Notes: generated from the sequence alone by a model not told the origin. DNA of 64,000 nucleotides from Adiantum capillus-veneris (GCA_014529385.2 CM043970.1:68406567-68470566), one strand, 5' to 3'. Shown: positions 19,389-30,976, counted from the stretch's first letter. Made by a program: numbers and translations.

Positions 19389-19691
19389 GGAGATTTCAGT
19401 TTGGAGATTTTTGAATGAAATTGCAAGGTTCTGCAAGTTTACAAAAGGCAGAAATTTCAAGGATTTTTTTGGGCAGAAATTGCTAAGACCTGCAGATTTA
19501 CAAACACAGAACAACTCTGACAAAAACTAGCAGAAAGTCAGAAAAGCAAATATTAAGAATGATTGATTTGGGGGAAACATATGTATACATTATGCGGGAG
19601 AGGGATGTATGTGTGATGTGGACATAGTGGGTTGGCCTGGCAAAAGTAGGTTGGCCTGGCAAAAGTGCAGATTGTGTTTTTGATTTAGGTC
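19389..19691 (+). other. Unassigned leader between LINE-TC units B and C
   Basis: AT-rich, no protein motif. It contains a 20-bp direct repeat (GGTTGGCCTGGCAAAAGT, twice near 19630-19668). Position suggests the 5' UTR of unit C or a small insertion. Confidence 0.4.
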
Positions 19692-20619
19692 ATGAGTGCT
19701 TCGCTAGTGTGTAAGCCCCATCCGAAGGCAACCTTTGTGCTTACAAACAAGCGGATTACACAAATGAAGAGGGAGATGAAAGACTGGAAAGCAGATATGG
19801 AGGGATGGTGGAAACAGAAGGCCAACCTTCTTCAATGCTTCTCAACGAAGGCGCGCAGTGGAAGAAAGAGAAAGAGCACCTACACGTAGAGCTACAAGCA
19901 CTTAAGGCGGACTCCAAAGCACTTAAGAAGAGGTCTCAGCTCTCAAGCGAGAACTTGCTGATAGAGCAAGCAGTGGACTAGAGGAAGGGGAATTCCAGCC
20001 TTTGGTAATAGAGGAAATCAAGGTCATCAAGGAGCAGGTACGGATGATCAAAGAGGAGGAGAAACAAAAGGTGGTAAAGACGTCTTCGTGGATGGATGTG
20101 ATCACGAAGATGCAAAAGAAGGCGGATGAGGCTAAGTAATGGATAGAAGTTGCTAAGAAAGGGAAAGGGAAAGAAACCACATGTGTCCCCACTCCTATAA
20201 CCATCAACATGACTCTAGAAGAAGAACAGCGAAGGAAAACTAGAGCTTTGCATATAGGAGTAACCGGTCTAAAAGACCGAGATGATGTGGAAGGGGAAGT
20301 TGAAGAACTTCTCCGTATGATGGGTAGTGAGGCTACTCATACAAAGGCATGGAGGGTGAGGAAGAAGATACAAGGCAATGGGGAGACTTCAAAAGGGAGA
20401 GCTTTCATCATCCGTTTCCCATCCATGGAGGCAAAGAAGGACTTCTTGAAGAAGCGTCATACAGTAAAGAAAACGGGCTTATTCCTTGGAGATGACCTCA
20501 CTCACACAGCTCGCGCATATGAGAGAGGTAATGCCAGAGGTTCAAGCGGCAAGGGAGAAGGGAAAGACGACCTCGACAGAGATGGCCGGGTTGTGATTGT
20601 AGAGCAGCGCTCCACATGA
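19692..20619 (+). pseudogene. LINE-TC unit C ORF1, broken
   Basis: The coiled coil starts near 19692 with frameshifts around 19850-19990 and a TAA at 20137. The RRM-like and CTD parts are open from 20209 (MTLEEEQRRKTRALHIGVTG). The end is ACA-TGA-CGG at 20617-20622, in frame with ORF2. Confidence 0.75.
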
Positions 20620-23600
20620 CGGTGCGAGACCCATGGGACCACACTCAAAGTTGCCACTTGGAATTGTAATGGATCTATGCGACTTGATGTGGGCGCCTTT
20701 GAGGATAGTTTCACGGGAAGGGACATCGTCTTCTACTCTGAGACACATCAGGCCCATGGGCAGTCTATGCCTCACATTAGTGGATATAGATGGGAGACTG
20801 TCTGTAGACAGGAGACACGATCACAGCACAGAGGGCGGGGATCAGGAGGAGTGGCAGTGTTATTCAAGGAGGAGTTGCAGCCATTGATACATATAGCCCG
20901 CAAAGATGAGCAACCTAGGTACGTGTGGATGAGATTGAGAGCAGAGACATACATATCTTTACATTGCTGTTTGCTACTTTCCCCCGAGGACAGTCCCCCT
21001 TCTCTATTTTGGATAATGACATATGGTAGTTCTCTAGAGATGGTGACATCATCATTCTAGGGGATTTCAATGCTAGGACTGCCCATCATCAGACAGTATT
21101 TTATGATACTTCAGAGGAGATGCTGAGAGAGCTGGATGCTGCATAGACAGGCCTATCGAGACTATCACAAGATGGAGAACACACTGAGTACGGACGACAC
21201 TTGATAGACATGGGGACTGCACATGGATTGGCCATCTTGAATGGCCTACAGAGATTTCCCGCTTCGGGGGGTTTTACATGCTTTCCACAGAGACATGGAG
21301 CCAGCACAGTGGATTATGTCATGGCACAGCCGAGCCTCATCTCTAGTATCGAGGATCTCACGGTTGAACCCAAACCTGTTGGTGTGGCAGTGGATCATGC
21401 TCTTGTGTCGTTGACCCTCTCTTTTCAGTTTAGTGTAGCACAAAGGCTACGGACAGCAGCCCCTACTCGCTACACCTTCACACGGGAGACGGACTCTGTA
21501 TACATAGATGGGATCTACATACGCCTATGCACAGAGGAGCCAGGGCGACCTCTGGAGGAGCTTACTACTATATTGACACAGACACTACATGATGCTGCAG
21601 CAGAGGTATACCCACATACCCAGCCTGAGCAGCGACGACGCTCGGGGAGCATGCCCCAGAACAGTTGGTATGATGAGGAATGCCGGGACACTAGAGCTAG
21701 ACTTCAGAGGGAGGTGCTTTTGGGGGACCACTCACCGACAGTCACAGATTGACTTCCGACACCTAGTGCGGCGGAAGAAGAGGGCATTTTTGGCTCTCCT
21801 AGAGCAGGATCTATATCAGCTATTCTTGAGTCAGAACTCACGTGAGGCATGGCGGTCTTTTAGGAGCACTCTCGCCCCCCCTGTCATCACTTCTACAGTA
21901 GACTAGGGCCAATACACATCATCTCTATACACAATTCCTGAGCAGCCCCCCCTTCCCGACTCTCCCGATCCATGCCCACACACGTGCTTTGTTCACTGCG
22001 GAGATGGTGAGGAAGGCCATTGACAAGATGAGGACTGGGAGAGCATATGATCATGATGGTGTAGTGGCTGAGCATTTCACGCATGCCAGAGATCTACTAG
22101 CAGAGCTTCTAGCAGTGATGTTTAACCGTGCCATGTGTGAGGGCTTTCCTGATACTTGGAGCCTATCTACTATTGTACCTATCTTCAAGTCGGGAGACCC
22201 TATGGAGCTTGGGAATTATCGCACTATCATGATTGGACACACATTGGCACGGTTGTACGCATCTATTCTTGAGCAACAGCTGAGTAGATGGACAGAGAGG
22301 GAGGGGATACGTGTAGCCGGGCAGGCAGGGTTCAGGAGGGGTGTTTCTACTCTTGACCATATCTTGACACTCAGAGCCATCATTGAGGAGGGTAGATCCC
22401 GTGGGAGATGGATCTATTGTAGCTTTGTGGAGTTCCGCAAAGCATTTGACACAGTGCCCAAAGCTAGATTGATGCGCACATTACAGCAGATGGGAGTACC
22501 CACAGAGCTCATTTGGGGGGTCATGGCATTATACAGGTCAGTAGTGGGGCATGTACGCACCTCAGAGGGTCTATCCACACCGATTCACTCCACTATTGCA
22601 ATGAAGCACGGCTGCCTGCTCTCTCCTACTCTATTTGGTATGTATGTGGATGAGGTTTCTGACTACATTGAGAGAGATGGTGATAGAGGTGCACAGCTGG
22701 CAGGGACATGGATTCCACTATTGTTATATGCTGATGATATTGTGTTGATCTCCGACTCTCCGGAGGGGATGCAACGTCACTTGGATGCTTTGAATAGGTT
22801 TGCTCAGGAAAGTGGTTTGTTCGTCAACCTTGGTAAAACCAAGGTTATGGTATTTAATACCACCGCACAGTGGATCAGGAGGTCAGCGCCAGCATTCACA
22901 TATGGCCAGGAGACATTGGAGTATACAGATGGGTACACTTACCTCGGAGTGTTTTTTAGTGGGTCAGCATTTTCATTGAGGAGGGCAGCAGAGACTAGAC
23001 TGACCAGAACCCATGCAGCATTGGGTAGATTGGAACGGATGTGTTCACAGGTTCAGTTTCAGGTTCCTCGGACGAAGCTCTAGCTCTTTGACACTCTGGT
23101 GGCTTCTGCATTGCTATATGGAGTTGAGATTTGGGGACCTTCATTGGATCATCACGGGAGGACAGGCCGCAGTGATGGATGGGGGGGCATGGAGAAGCCT
23201 CTGGTCTCTATGATCTCGCGGCTCATTAGAGCCAAGGCTTTAGTACCACGTGCTATTGTCCGAGCAAAGCTAGCTGCCCCCCCACTAGTGGTTGAGGCGC
23301 TCACCAGATCTGTCTCCTTTATACACCGCATATGGGAACTTCCCAGAGACAGATATGCCTGCCTTGCACTTGAGTCCTCTTGACAGTTAGCCATGCAGGG
23401 AGATACAGCATGCTGGTATGGGGAGATGACATCATGGTTCAGGCGCATGGGTTCAGCATAGACAAATTGTCTCCCTTCCAGTACTCACTGGATGCACCCT
23501 CTTTGACTCTTACACAGTCTGACATCACCAGGCTCATCCGTCAGGACTTGACTTAGCTAGACACCAGGAGGACATGGATACAGCCAGCACAGGAGCTGGG

Positions 23601-24072
23601 CACGAAGATGGCTTTTTACAGAGAGCATCTCCTCCTGGTTACGGTTGTTGGTGTTGTGACGAGGCCCAGATACATGGACACCCACTTGTCTCATGGGATA
23701 CGATGTGCTATCGGCCAGATACGCACATCTTCACACCAGCTGCGGATCGAGACTGGGAGATACAGCAGAGTACCAGTAGAGGCGAGGACATGCCTCCTTG
23801 TGTGACATCGAGCCTGAGACAGAGTTGCACTACACATGCCACTGCCCCGTCTACTACGAGATACGAGGCCGCTTCCATTGCTTGTTCAGAGAGGGCTTTG
23901 GACCATTCTCCACAGTCATGCGGTACGAGGATCAGATGCTTGGGTTTGTTTTTGCTCGAGAGCTACGTAGACACAGAGAGAGCCTGATGAGAGGAGAGGC
24001 TAGCCAGTCTCAGAGACAGATCACAGATTTCTTTAGAGCTGCCACTGGACACCCGAAGGAGTTACTACCATA
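20620..24072 (+). pseudogene. LINE-TC unit C ORF2, mostly complete but broken
   Basis: Endonuclease, RT and finger regions are all present. RT is open from 21989 to 23083 and keeps LLYADDIVL. Damage includes a deletion in the endonuclease near 20985, frameshifts near 21060, 21735 and 23800, a TAG at 21903, TAG at 23083 and TGA near 23383. No ATG lies at the ORF2 start (AAA-GTT-GCC in place of AGG-ATG-GCG), so translation would need readthrough from ORF1 or a downstream ATG (20677). Confidence 0.8.
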
Positions 24073-24392
24073 GCAGAGCTTGTCGCCTCACACCAGAGGC
24101 ACACTCATCGATCGAGCGACTGAGCTGGGGAGATCCAGACACCCACGACTGCGGAGGACTACACAGCATCGACGGAGGCTGCATCAGAGGATTCGGATCA
24201 CTTTGGCTCGACATGCACGACATGAGATCCGCCAGCAAGACCGATGCTGGATCTCTTGTGATCTAGCTATCCCAGCTAGCTGCTTAGTTCACACCTAGCA
24301 GTTTAGGATTCCATAGTATTTTATTTTGTCATTTGTCATTTCATTTTTGTCTACTCTGACTTTGTATCAGATTCACCACATTGTAACTTTCT

Positions 24393-24455
24393 GGTCTCAT
24401 AGGTCAGTTTGGCCTTTTGAAGACGTTAATATAACATTTCATTTCATTTCATTTC

Positions 24456-24544
<89 letters not shown>
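24393..24544 (+). repeat. LINE-TC unit C tail with 86-nt (TC)n
   Basis: 13-nt element at 24393-24405, GAAGACG, four ATTTC units, then the longest TC run of the window (24459-24544). Unit D is joined at the CTCTCAGCTTGCGC of ORF1, where the intact sequence itself has CTCTCTCACAACTTGCGC, so the junction lies in shared TC sequence. Confidence 0.85.
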
Positions 24545-24547
<3 letters not shown>

Positions 24548-25103
24548 TTGCGCATATGAGAGGTAATGCCAGAGATTGCGGCGGCAAGGGAGAAGGGAAA
24601 GATGGCCTTTTACAAAGATGGTCGGGTGGTGATTGTACAACGGCGCTCTACATGATGGTGTGAGACCTATGGGACCACATTGAAGATGGCTACTTGGAAT
24701 TGTAATGGATCTATGAGGTTGGACGTTGGTGCCTTTGAGAACAGTTTCAGAGACAAGGACATTGTTTTCTTCTCAGAGACGCATCAGGCCGCGTACAGCT
24801 TATGGCACATGTGGTGGGATACAGATGGGAGACAGCCCACAGGACAGTCGCGAGATCTGAGCATGGGAGTAGAGGTTTAAGAGGAGTACCAGTGCTATTT
24901 AGGGAGGAGTTACAGTCACTACTACATATTGTACGGAGAGATGATCATGCTAGATACATGTGGGTGAGGCTGAGAGCTGACACATGCCGATTTCTTTACA
25001 TTGCCATATGTTACTCCCCCCCCCCCCCCCCAAGTACGTCAGTATATGCTGCATCAAGAGGACAGTCGCCTTTCTCTATATTAGATGATGATATATGGGA
25101 GTT

Positions 25104-25146
<43 letters not shown>

Positions 25147-26240
25147 CCCAAGTACGTCAGTATATGCTGCATCAAGAGGACAGTCGCCTTTCTCTATATT
25201 AGATGATGATATATGGGAGTTTTCTAGGGATGGTGATATGATCCTCCTAGGGGACTTCAATGCTCGAACGGGCAAGTCTCAGACACTCTTCTATGACACT
25301 TCAGATGAGATGGTTAGAGAGCTGGATGTGGGTGAGTTGGGGCTTCACAGATGCTCACATGATAGAGAGGAGACGGAGTATGGGAGATACCTCACGGAGA
25401 TGAGGACTGCACATGGGTTAGCCATACTTAATGGCTTACAACGATTTCCTCGAGCAACCGGTTTTACATGCTTTCCACACAGACACGGCGTCAGTACAGT
25501 GGACCATGTTATGGCACAACCGAGCTTTATTCCTTGTATTCAAGATTTCATAGTGGGAGCCAGACCAGTGTGCGTAGCAGTGGATCCAGCACTTTTGACA
25601 TTTTCTCTTTCATTTCAGTATAGTATAGCCCAGACATCAGGATGCAGGTCACATACACGTTATACATTTACACCAGAGACTGACTCAGTTTATACAGAGG
25701 AGATCTATAGCCGTCTATGCACAGTTGGGGTCCTGGCCTCTCAATGGAGGAGTGCACCACTTTACTAATGGAGACACTGCATGGTGTAGCATCAGAGGCA
25801 TACCCACACACGCAGCTTGGTCGGAGGCGATATTCTAGGAGCATGCCCCAGAATAGTTGGTATGATGAGGAGTGCAGAGAGATGAGAGCCCAGCTTCAGA
25901 GGGATCTTCTCTTAGGAGTCATCACTTACAGACAATCTCGGATTGCTTCCCGACCCCTTGTGCGACGGAAGAAACGAGCTTACTTGGCCCAGATGGAGCG
26001 AGACTTGTACCAGTTGTTCTTGAGTAGAGACTGAGGAGAGGCATGGTGATTCTTTCATGAGCAATCCCCTCCCCCAGTGATTACTTCTCCTATTGTGTGG
26101 GGCCAGTGTGCCTCATCGTTATATACGGTTCGTGGACAGGACCCCCTTCCAGATCCTACAGAGCCCACCTACCAGCACCTTCTTTACCACTGAGATGGTA
26201 AAGAGAGCCATTGACAGGATGAGGACCAGCAGGGCATATT
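24545..26240 (+). pseudogene. LINE-TC unit D: ORF1 end and endonuclease half of ORF2
   Basis: 5'-truncated in the ORF1 CTD. It keeps TGA-TGG at 24653 (36 nt before the endonuclease start) and an ATG at 24686. The endonuclease and linker are near-identical in layout to A3. Broken by poly-C tracts with a 118-bp duplication (25016-25222), a frameshift near 25725 and TGA at 26032. It ends at 26240 against a gypsy LTR, inside the segment before the RT fingers, so RT is missing. Confidence 0.8.
25016..25222 (+). repeat. 118-bp tandem duplication separated by poly-C
   Basis: A 16-nt C run (25016-25031), then 73 bp (25032-25104), then 39 C plus TCCCCC (25105-25149), then the same 73 bp again (25150-25222). 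The period is 118. The intact copy has only one unit with CCCCCCC before AGTACGTC. Confidence 0.9.
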
Positions 26241-26957
26241 GAAACCGGCCCGTACTTTCAAAAAGGGCGGTAGACCTTAGACTTAAACCTTATTTGCTTT
26301 CACCCATTTAATTTGTCGCCCACTTTACCTGTACTTTCAAGACACAACAAAGGGGAGAGGGATACAAGCTGCTAGATTGCACCTATATGAGTAGACCGAC
26401 AGCAGATTGGCCCCTAACTTAGGCACCCCTTTCGGTATTTCTTTATTGTTTAAAACAGGGAATAAATGCTGTGGTTCCCTACAAGCTGCCCCGCACAAGC
26501 TTGGCTGAATTTCAACCGTTCCTGCCCTATTTCGGCAGCATAACTGTAATAGGACCCTTCACAGTCAGTATTCCCACGCATTGAATGACTTTCCCGACGC
26601 ATACGGGCAAAACCTGGCGAGAATCTGCAGCACGCTGAATTCTCTGTTTTCAGCCCCGAAAATGCGCCAGATCACCTGAACAGCGGTTCCCTCGCGTCCC
26701 CGAACCTCCTGGGGGTATTAGGGTTCATTTAGGGCCAAAACTCTAAACCTGCAAAAATACACAGCAGGCTATAATTTACTGTTTCGGGCTCCGTTTCGCG
26801 TGCCGGTCGCATCCGTAGCAAGTCCTTGAGCTCCCGCACCTGTAGGGCTACTTGCCCTTTGAATCGGACAAGATTTCTGGCGTGAAACCTCTCCGAATTC
26901 ACCTGTACCTGCGGGGGATTAGCCGCTAGCTAATCCAGTACCTGTGCAAGAGGCTCT
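26241..26957 (-). mobile_element. Gypsy G3 LTR, third copy, truncated (LTR-C)
   Basis: Matches 27115-27850 with scattered substitutions and small indels (for example eight bases, CACTTTGC, absent here), so it is older or diverged relative to LTR-B. The outer end TGAAACCGG is intact and abuts LINE unit D. The other end stops at GGCTCTTG and joins a gag fragment. It contains the shared block (rc of AAAGAAATACCGAAA) at 26422-26444. Confidence 0.8.
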
Positions 26958-27114
26958 TGCAATAAAGTTGTCCACCATTGTCCCGCATTCCCTGTCAAGA
27001 AAGTGGTTGCCTTGCAGACCTATGAGGACTCTGTAAAGTTTTCCCCCTGCATAGGCCAAACTGACCAAGGCTCACTTCTATGGGAAAAAGTGATTTAATT
27101 CCGGGGATGGAACC
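26958..27114 (-). mobile_element. Gypsy G3 gag start and primer-binding site fragment
   Basis: 157 bp that looks identical to 41463-41620: gag N-terminal codons (minus strand, with WWTTLL) and the PBS-like TGGTTCCATCCCCGG at 27100-27114, directly next to LTR-B. Confidence 0.8.
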
Positions 27115-28387
27115 ATGAAACCGGCCTGTACTTTCAAAAAGGGCGGTAGACCTTAGACTTAAACCTTATTTGATTTCACCCATTTAATTTTTCGCCCACT
27201 TTACATGTACTTTCAAGACACAACAAAGGGGAGAGGGATACAGGCTGCTAGATTGCACCTGTATGAGTAGACCGACACCAGATTGGCCCCTAACTTAGGC
27301 GCCCCTTTCGGTATTTCTTTATTGTTTAAAAGAGTGAATAAACACTGTGGTTCCCTACAAGCTGCCCCGCACAAGCTTGGCTGAATTTCAACTGTTCCGG
27401 CCCGATTTCTGCAGCATAACTGTACTAGGACCCTTCACATTCAGTATTCCCACGCATTGAATGACTTTCTCGACGCATACGGGCACTTTGCAAAACCTGG
27501 CGAGAATCTGCAGCACGCTGAATTCTCTGTTTTCAGCCCCGAAAATGCGCCAGATCACCTGTACAGCGGTTCCCTCACGTCCCCAAACCTCCTTGGGGTA
27601 TTAGGGTCCGTTTAGGGCCAAAACCCTAAACCTGCAAAAATACACAGCAGGCTGTAATTTACTGTTTCGGGCTCCGTTTCGCGTGCCGGTTGCATCCGTA
27701 GCAAGTCCTCGAGCTCCCGCACCTGTAGGGCTACTTGTCCTTTGAATCGGACGAGATTTTTGGCATGAAACCTCTCTGAATTCACCTGTACCTGCGGGGG
27801 ATTAGCTGCTAGCTAATCGAGTACCCGTGCAAGAGGCTCTTGCCTCGGCAATCGTGCATGAACCCACACAACTGTACATTGGTCAATTGAAAAGCCCACT
27901 AGAGGGGCATAACATACTGCCATAGGGGGGAGAGAGGGCAGTGCGGTAGCGTGCAGGGCATCACTCCTGGCACCGCACTGTACATAGGTGGGAAAGGAAG
28001 CACTCCATAGCTCTTAACCTGTGACAGGAACTTGCAAAATGAGCCTCCCAGCTATAAATTCAGCACCACTTCTTCTTGCATGAGGAAAGTGCACAGAAAT
28101 GTGCCACTTGGCACATTTACAAGCTATTTTCCGTTTCGGGGTTGCCGCCTAAAAATCTCCCGACCGGTTGCCCGGTTGACTTCAAGGCAAAGTAATAAAA
28201 TGTTCCCCTTGTCATTCCGGAGCTAATGACGTGGACACATTTTCAGGTCCCAAAATAGCAGTTCCCTAAATTTTAGGAGATGCTGCCATTGTATCTTTCT
28301 AGGGCTTCTAACCCCCTTTGTACACTGGAGCCACACCCAGAATTGAAATGTAGCCTCTGTAGCAAAGGATTCCACTTTGGCTAGTCA
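27115..28387 (-). mobile_element. Gypsy G3 LTR, second copy (LTR-B)
   Basis: About 1273 bp, TG..CA on the plus strand. It is flanked on the right by a purine-tract candidate (minus strand AAAGTGGGG, 28392-28400) and on the left by a PBS and gag, so it can serve as the 3' LTR of one unit and the 5' LTR of the next. From 27115 to about 28120 no difference from LTR-A was seen by eye; from about 28125 to the end there are more than ten differences. Confidence 0.75.
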
Positions 28388-29281
28388 ATGACCCCACTTT
28401 GGCTAACCATAGTCCTTGTCCAACCTTAGTGCTCTCTTGCCCTTAGGCCTGGACTCCCTTTGAACAGTTCCACACTAGCTATGCAATGCAGGGCAGTTAG
28501 ATTTCCCGAGGGGTGTTTCCAAAAAGTGAAAGTAAATAAATAATAAGAAAGAAATAAAAAAAAAGGATAGATAGTAGTCACACGCTGGTGACCCTGTCGT
28601 ACATGCTCACAGTCAACACTGATGTATTCAACACCTGTCGACATATGTACGACACATACATGCTCATTGTCAACCCTGGTGTATTCAACACCTCGTCGAC
28701 ACATGTATTGCTTGCGTGTGAACCTTGTCCCAATGACATAGTGGTAGCTTCGCACTCTGCCATTGCTTTGAGTCACTAACTTTCCAATGACAAAATGGTA
28801 GGCACACATTTTGCCACTGTCTTATAGTACACGTTAGGCCCAGTAACACTTTCAAGCATACCCAAACCGACAGTTTAAGAATGCAGTTCAACATGTACCC
28901 TTTAATAGAAGCAATTATTGTATCCTTGACAAACTGAGAAGAAATACTCACTTCTATAGCACTAACCAAAGTTTTGGACATTCCATAAGAGCAATTGCCA
29001 AACTGACAATGTGTACAGCTCTGACCCATCCCATTTCACGGAACACCCTCTACTTCGAGCCAAAACCATGGACCCTCGGGCTTGGTGATCCACCCGCAAG
29101 TGTACCAACTACTTGATGAGTTACAGTAGGGTGTGGATTCTAAAATCTTGCTAACCACGGGACCGTTATGGACCACACCCAGATCAAGGACCCGCTTGTC
29201 CCTTGGCCTCGCCCACCGATTGAGAAGCAAAACGTTGTGCGGATTGTACTGATACTACATGTGAATCCACGAGTTTAGAGG
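28388..29281. other. Unassigned 894 bp, probable gypsy 3' UTR, with tandem repeats
   Basis: No protein motif. A 57-bp unit is present twice (28602-28658 and 28659-28715; both contain TGTATTCAACACCT), and a CCAATGACA/AATGG module recurs at 28731 and 28785. A purine-tract candidate lies at the left edge. The right part (29040-29280) leads into the LINE at 29282 and may be that element's 5' UTR. Confidence 0.35.
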
Positions 29282-30976
29282 ATGGAGTTGATTCGTCAAC
29301 ACGTTGGCAGTTGTGACCATGAAAGCTTACATGCAGGACAACCACAGTCCGGAAAGTGGGTTGTCGATCCCCCGGGAACCACTGTACCTAACCCGGACCC
29401 CTCCAAATTAAAGATGAGCAACCTGTTCGTTAAGTATAGTCGTGCATTTTCTATGAATTCACAACCATATTATATAAACGATCCAGGAGCACCAGTTAAG
29501 GGTACCTGGGCTGACGTGGAAGAGGGCTGCTACAAGGTACCCTCGGGGAGGCGGGCGCTGGGAGCCTCTCTGAGTACAGCGAGCGACAGCACCCCAGAAA
29601 GTGGGGAGCGGGGCCCCGCTGGTTGCTACTACGGTGAACCCGAACTCACAGAAACCGGGAAGGACGGGATGAACCAGTGCGTAGCGGGGCAGCGAAACTC
29701 ACTAACTATGGCTGAGACTGGACGCCCCACAGTTAACTCGGAAGGGCAACCATCTGAGGAGCTGAGGGGCGGGGGCATAGACCAAGATGGACCGAGCTCA
29801 ACAAGGGAAGTACGGTACAATGAGGTCATGAATGCTGATCAACTTCAAAACAACAGGCTAAGATCCTTGTCAATACTCGAGATTGACCCGGTCGCCGCCC
29901 CAAGCAGACCGGCTAGAGAGGAACGGGTAATGATGAGTAGCAGGCTTGGGAGGGGTGTTTCAGAAGGGACGGTTGGCAAGCTGTGCATTTGGGGCGCTAA
30001 TGAACACACCGAAGTGTCATTCAGCAAGGCCTTGAAGCGCGCACTTAGATCAACCTCCCTGTTTGCAAATATTGAGCTTTTGGATCGATTCCTTAACAAT
30101 TGGACGGGAAGCACCCGCTTTGATGTTTTCACTTCTAGTAAACAAGCAGCCCTAGATATCCTCCAGAATATCCAAGCGGAGAGTAGGCTTAGGTGGTTTG
30201 CTAAGATCTCGCTTCCTTTCGTAAGGAGAGACAGGAACCGTTTGATGCCGGCGATGGAAGTGCTGAGATCGCCGACCTTTGCCACGCTTAACATTAATGG
30301 ACTCCGGTCGAAGCGGGGGGAGTTGGAGTACGTAATGTTACAAAAGACTTGGAATGTGGTGGGTCTCCAAGAGACTCGACTATTCCAGGGTGCATGGCCC
30401 CTTAGAATGGCGGGGTATTCGACATTCCAAATGCCAGGGTCTGATAAGCCAAGGGCCAGGGGACTTGTGACCTTGGTCTCCCAGGAACTCAGAGCCTTTG
30501 AGTTGGGAATGTCGGACGTAAACTCCTTGTTTGTCCAACTCTTTCCTTTAAATATGAAGGATGGTTGGATTTACGGAAATGTTTATGTCCCGCAGAGGCA
30601 ATTAGTGGATGAGCGAGCAGACGTTTTAAGCGCGTTAGCTTCGAAGCTTCGTAGGTTGGGCAGAAAGGGCCTTCCTCTCCTGATAGGAGGGGATTGGAAT
30701 CTTAGACGGCGCCCGATGAAGAGATGGCTGGGGAGTGAAGACCTTGATTTTAAGATTGTCCAAACGAGAGGCTCTGGACTCTCGTATCACTCTTCCCGTG
30801 GTAAAGGGCGATCAGACATTGACTTCTTTTTAGCCAATGATCTGGCCCTTCAGTTCCTCGGCCATGCCAGTGTCCAGAGAGCGGTGGATTTGTCGGACCA
30901 TTGGCCTGTTAAGGTGAAGTTGGTTTGTGATGCGGTGTGTGCGGAGCCTCCCCCACCAACCCCCCCCCTCCATTGA
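29282..30976 (+). CDS. Second LINE type: N-terminal region fused to APE endonuclease
   Basis: 564 residues in one frame. Residues about 1-330 have no recognisable domain; part (GKLCIWGANEHTEVSFSKAL) may be an RNA-binding fold. From about 335 an EEP endonuclease follows: TLNINGLRSKRGELE, QETR (catalytic Glu), GGDWNL (Asp/Asn), SDIDFF and SDHWPV (Asp-His). Its end, EPPPPTPPLH, lies in a C-run where the frame is lost; the continuing frame is 30963-31301. N-terminal region and endonuclease in a single ORF, without a CCHC ORF1, is unlike both other LINE types in the window. Confidence 0.8.
   Translation: MELIRQHVGSCDHESLHAGQPQSGKWVVDPPGTTVPNPDPSKLKMSNLFVKYSRAFSMNSQPYYINDPGAPVKGTWADVEEGCYKVPSGRRALGASLSTASDSTPESGERGPAGCYYGEPELTETGKDGMNQCVAGQRNSLTMAETGRPTVNSEGQPSEELRGGGIDQDGPSSTREVRYNEVMNADQLQNNRLRSLSILEIDPVAAPSRPAREERVMMSSRLGRGVSEGTVGKLCIWGANEHTEVSFSKALKRALRSTSLFANIELLDRFLNNWTGSTRFDVFTSSKQAALDILQNIQAESRLRWFAKISLPFVRRDRNRLMPAMEVLRSPTFATLNINGLRSKRGELEYVMLQKTWNVVGLQETRLFQGAWPLRMAGYSTFQMPGSDKPRARGLVTLVSQELRAFELGMSDVNSLFVQLFPLNMKDGWIYGNVYVPQRQLVDERADVLSALASKLRRLGRKGLPLLIGGDWNLRRRPMKRWLGSEDLDFKIVQTRGSGLSYHSSRGKGRSDIDFFLANDLALQFLGHASVQRAVDLSDHWPVKVKLVCDAVCAEPPPPTPPLH

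Noticed and set aside
24449-24640. Arg/Glu-repeat or Ser/Leu-repeat protein
   Set aside because: Translation of the (TC)n/(GA)n microsatellite.
26241-28387. CRISPR-like or satellite array
   Set aside because: The repeats are two long LTR copies with element sequence between them, in a plant nuclear context.
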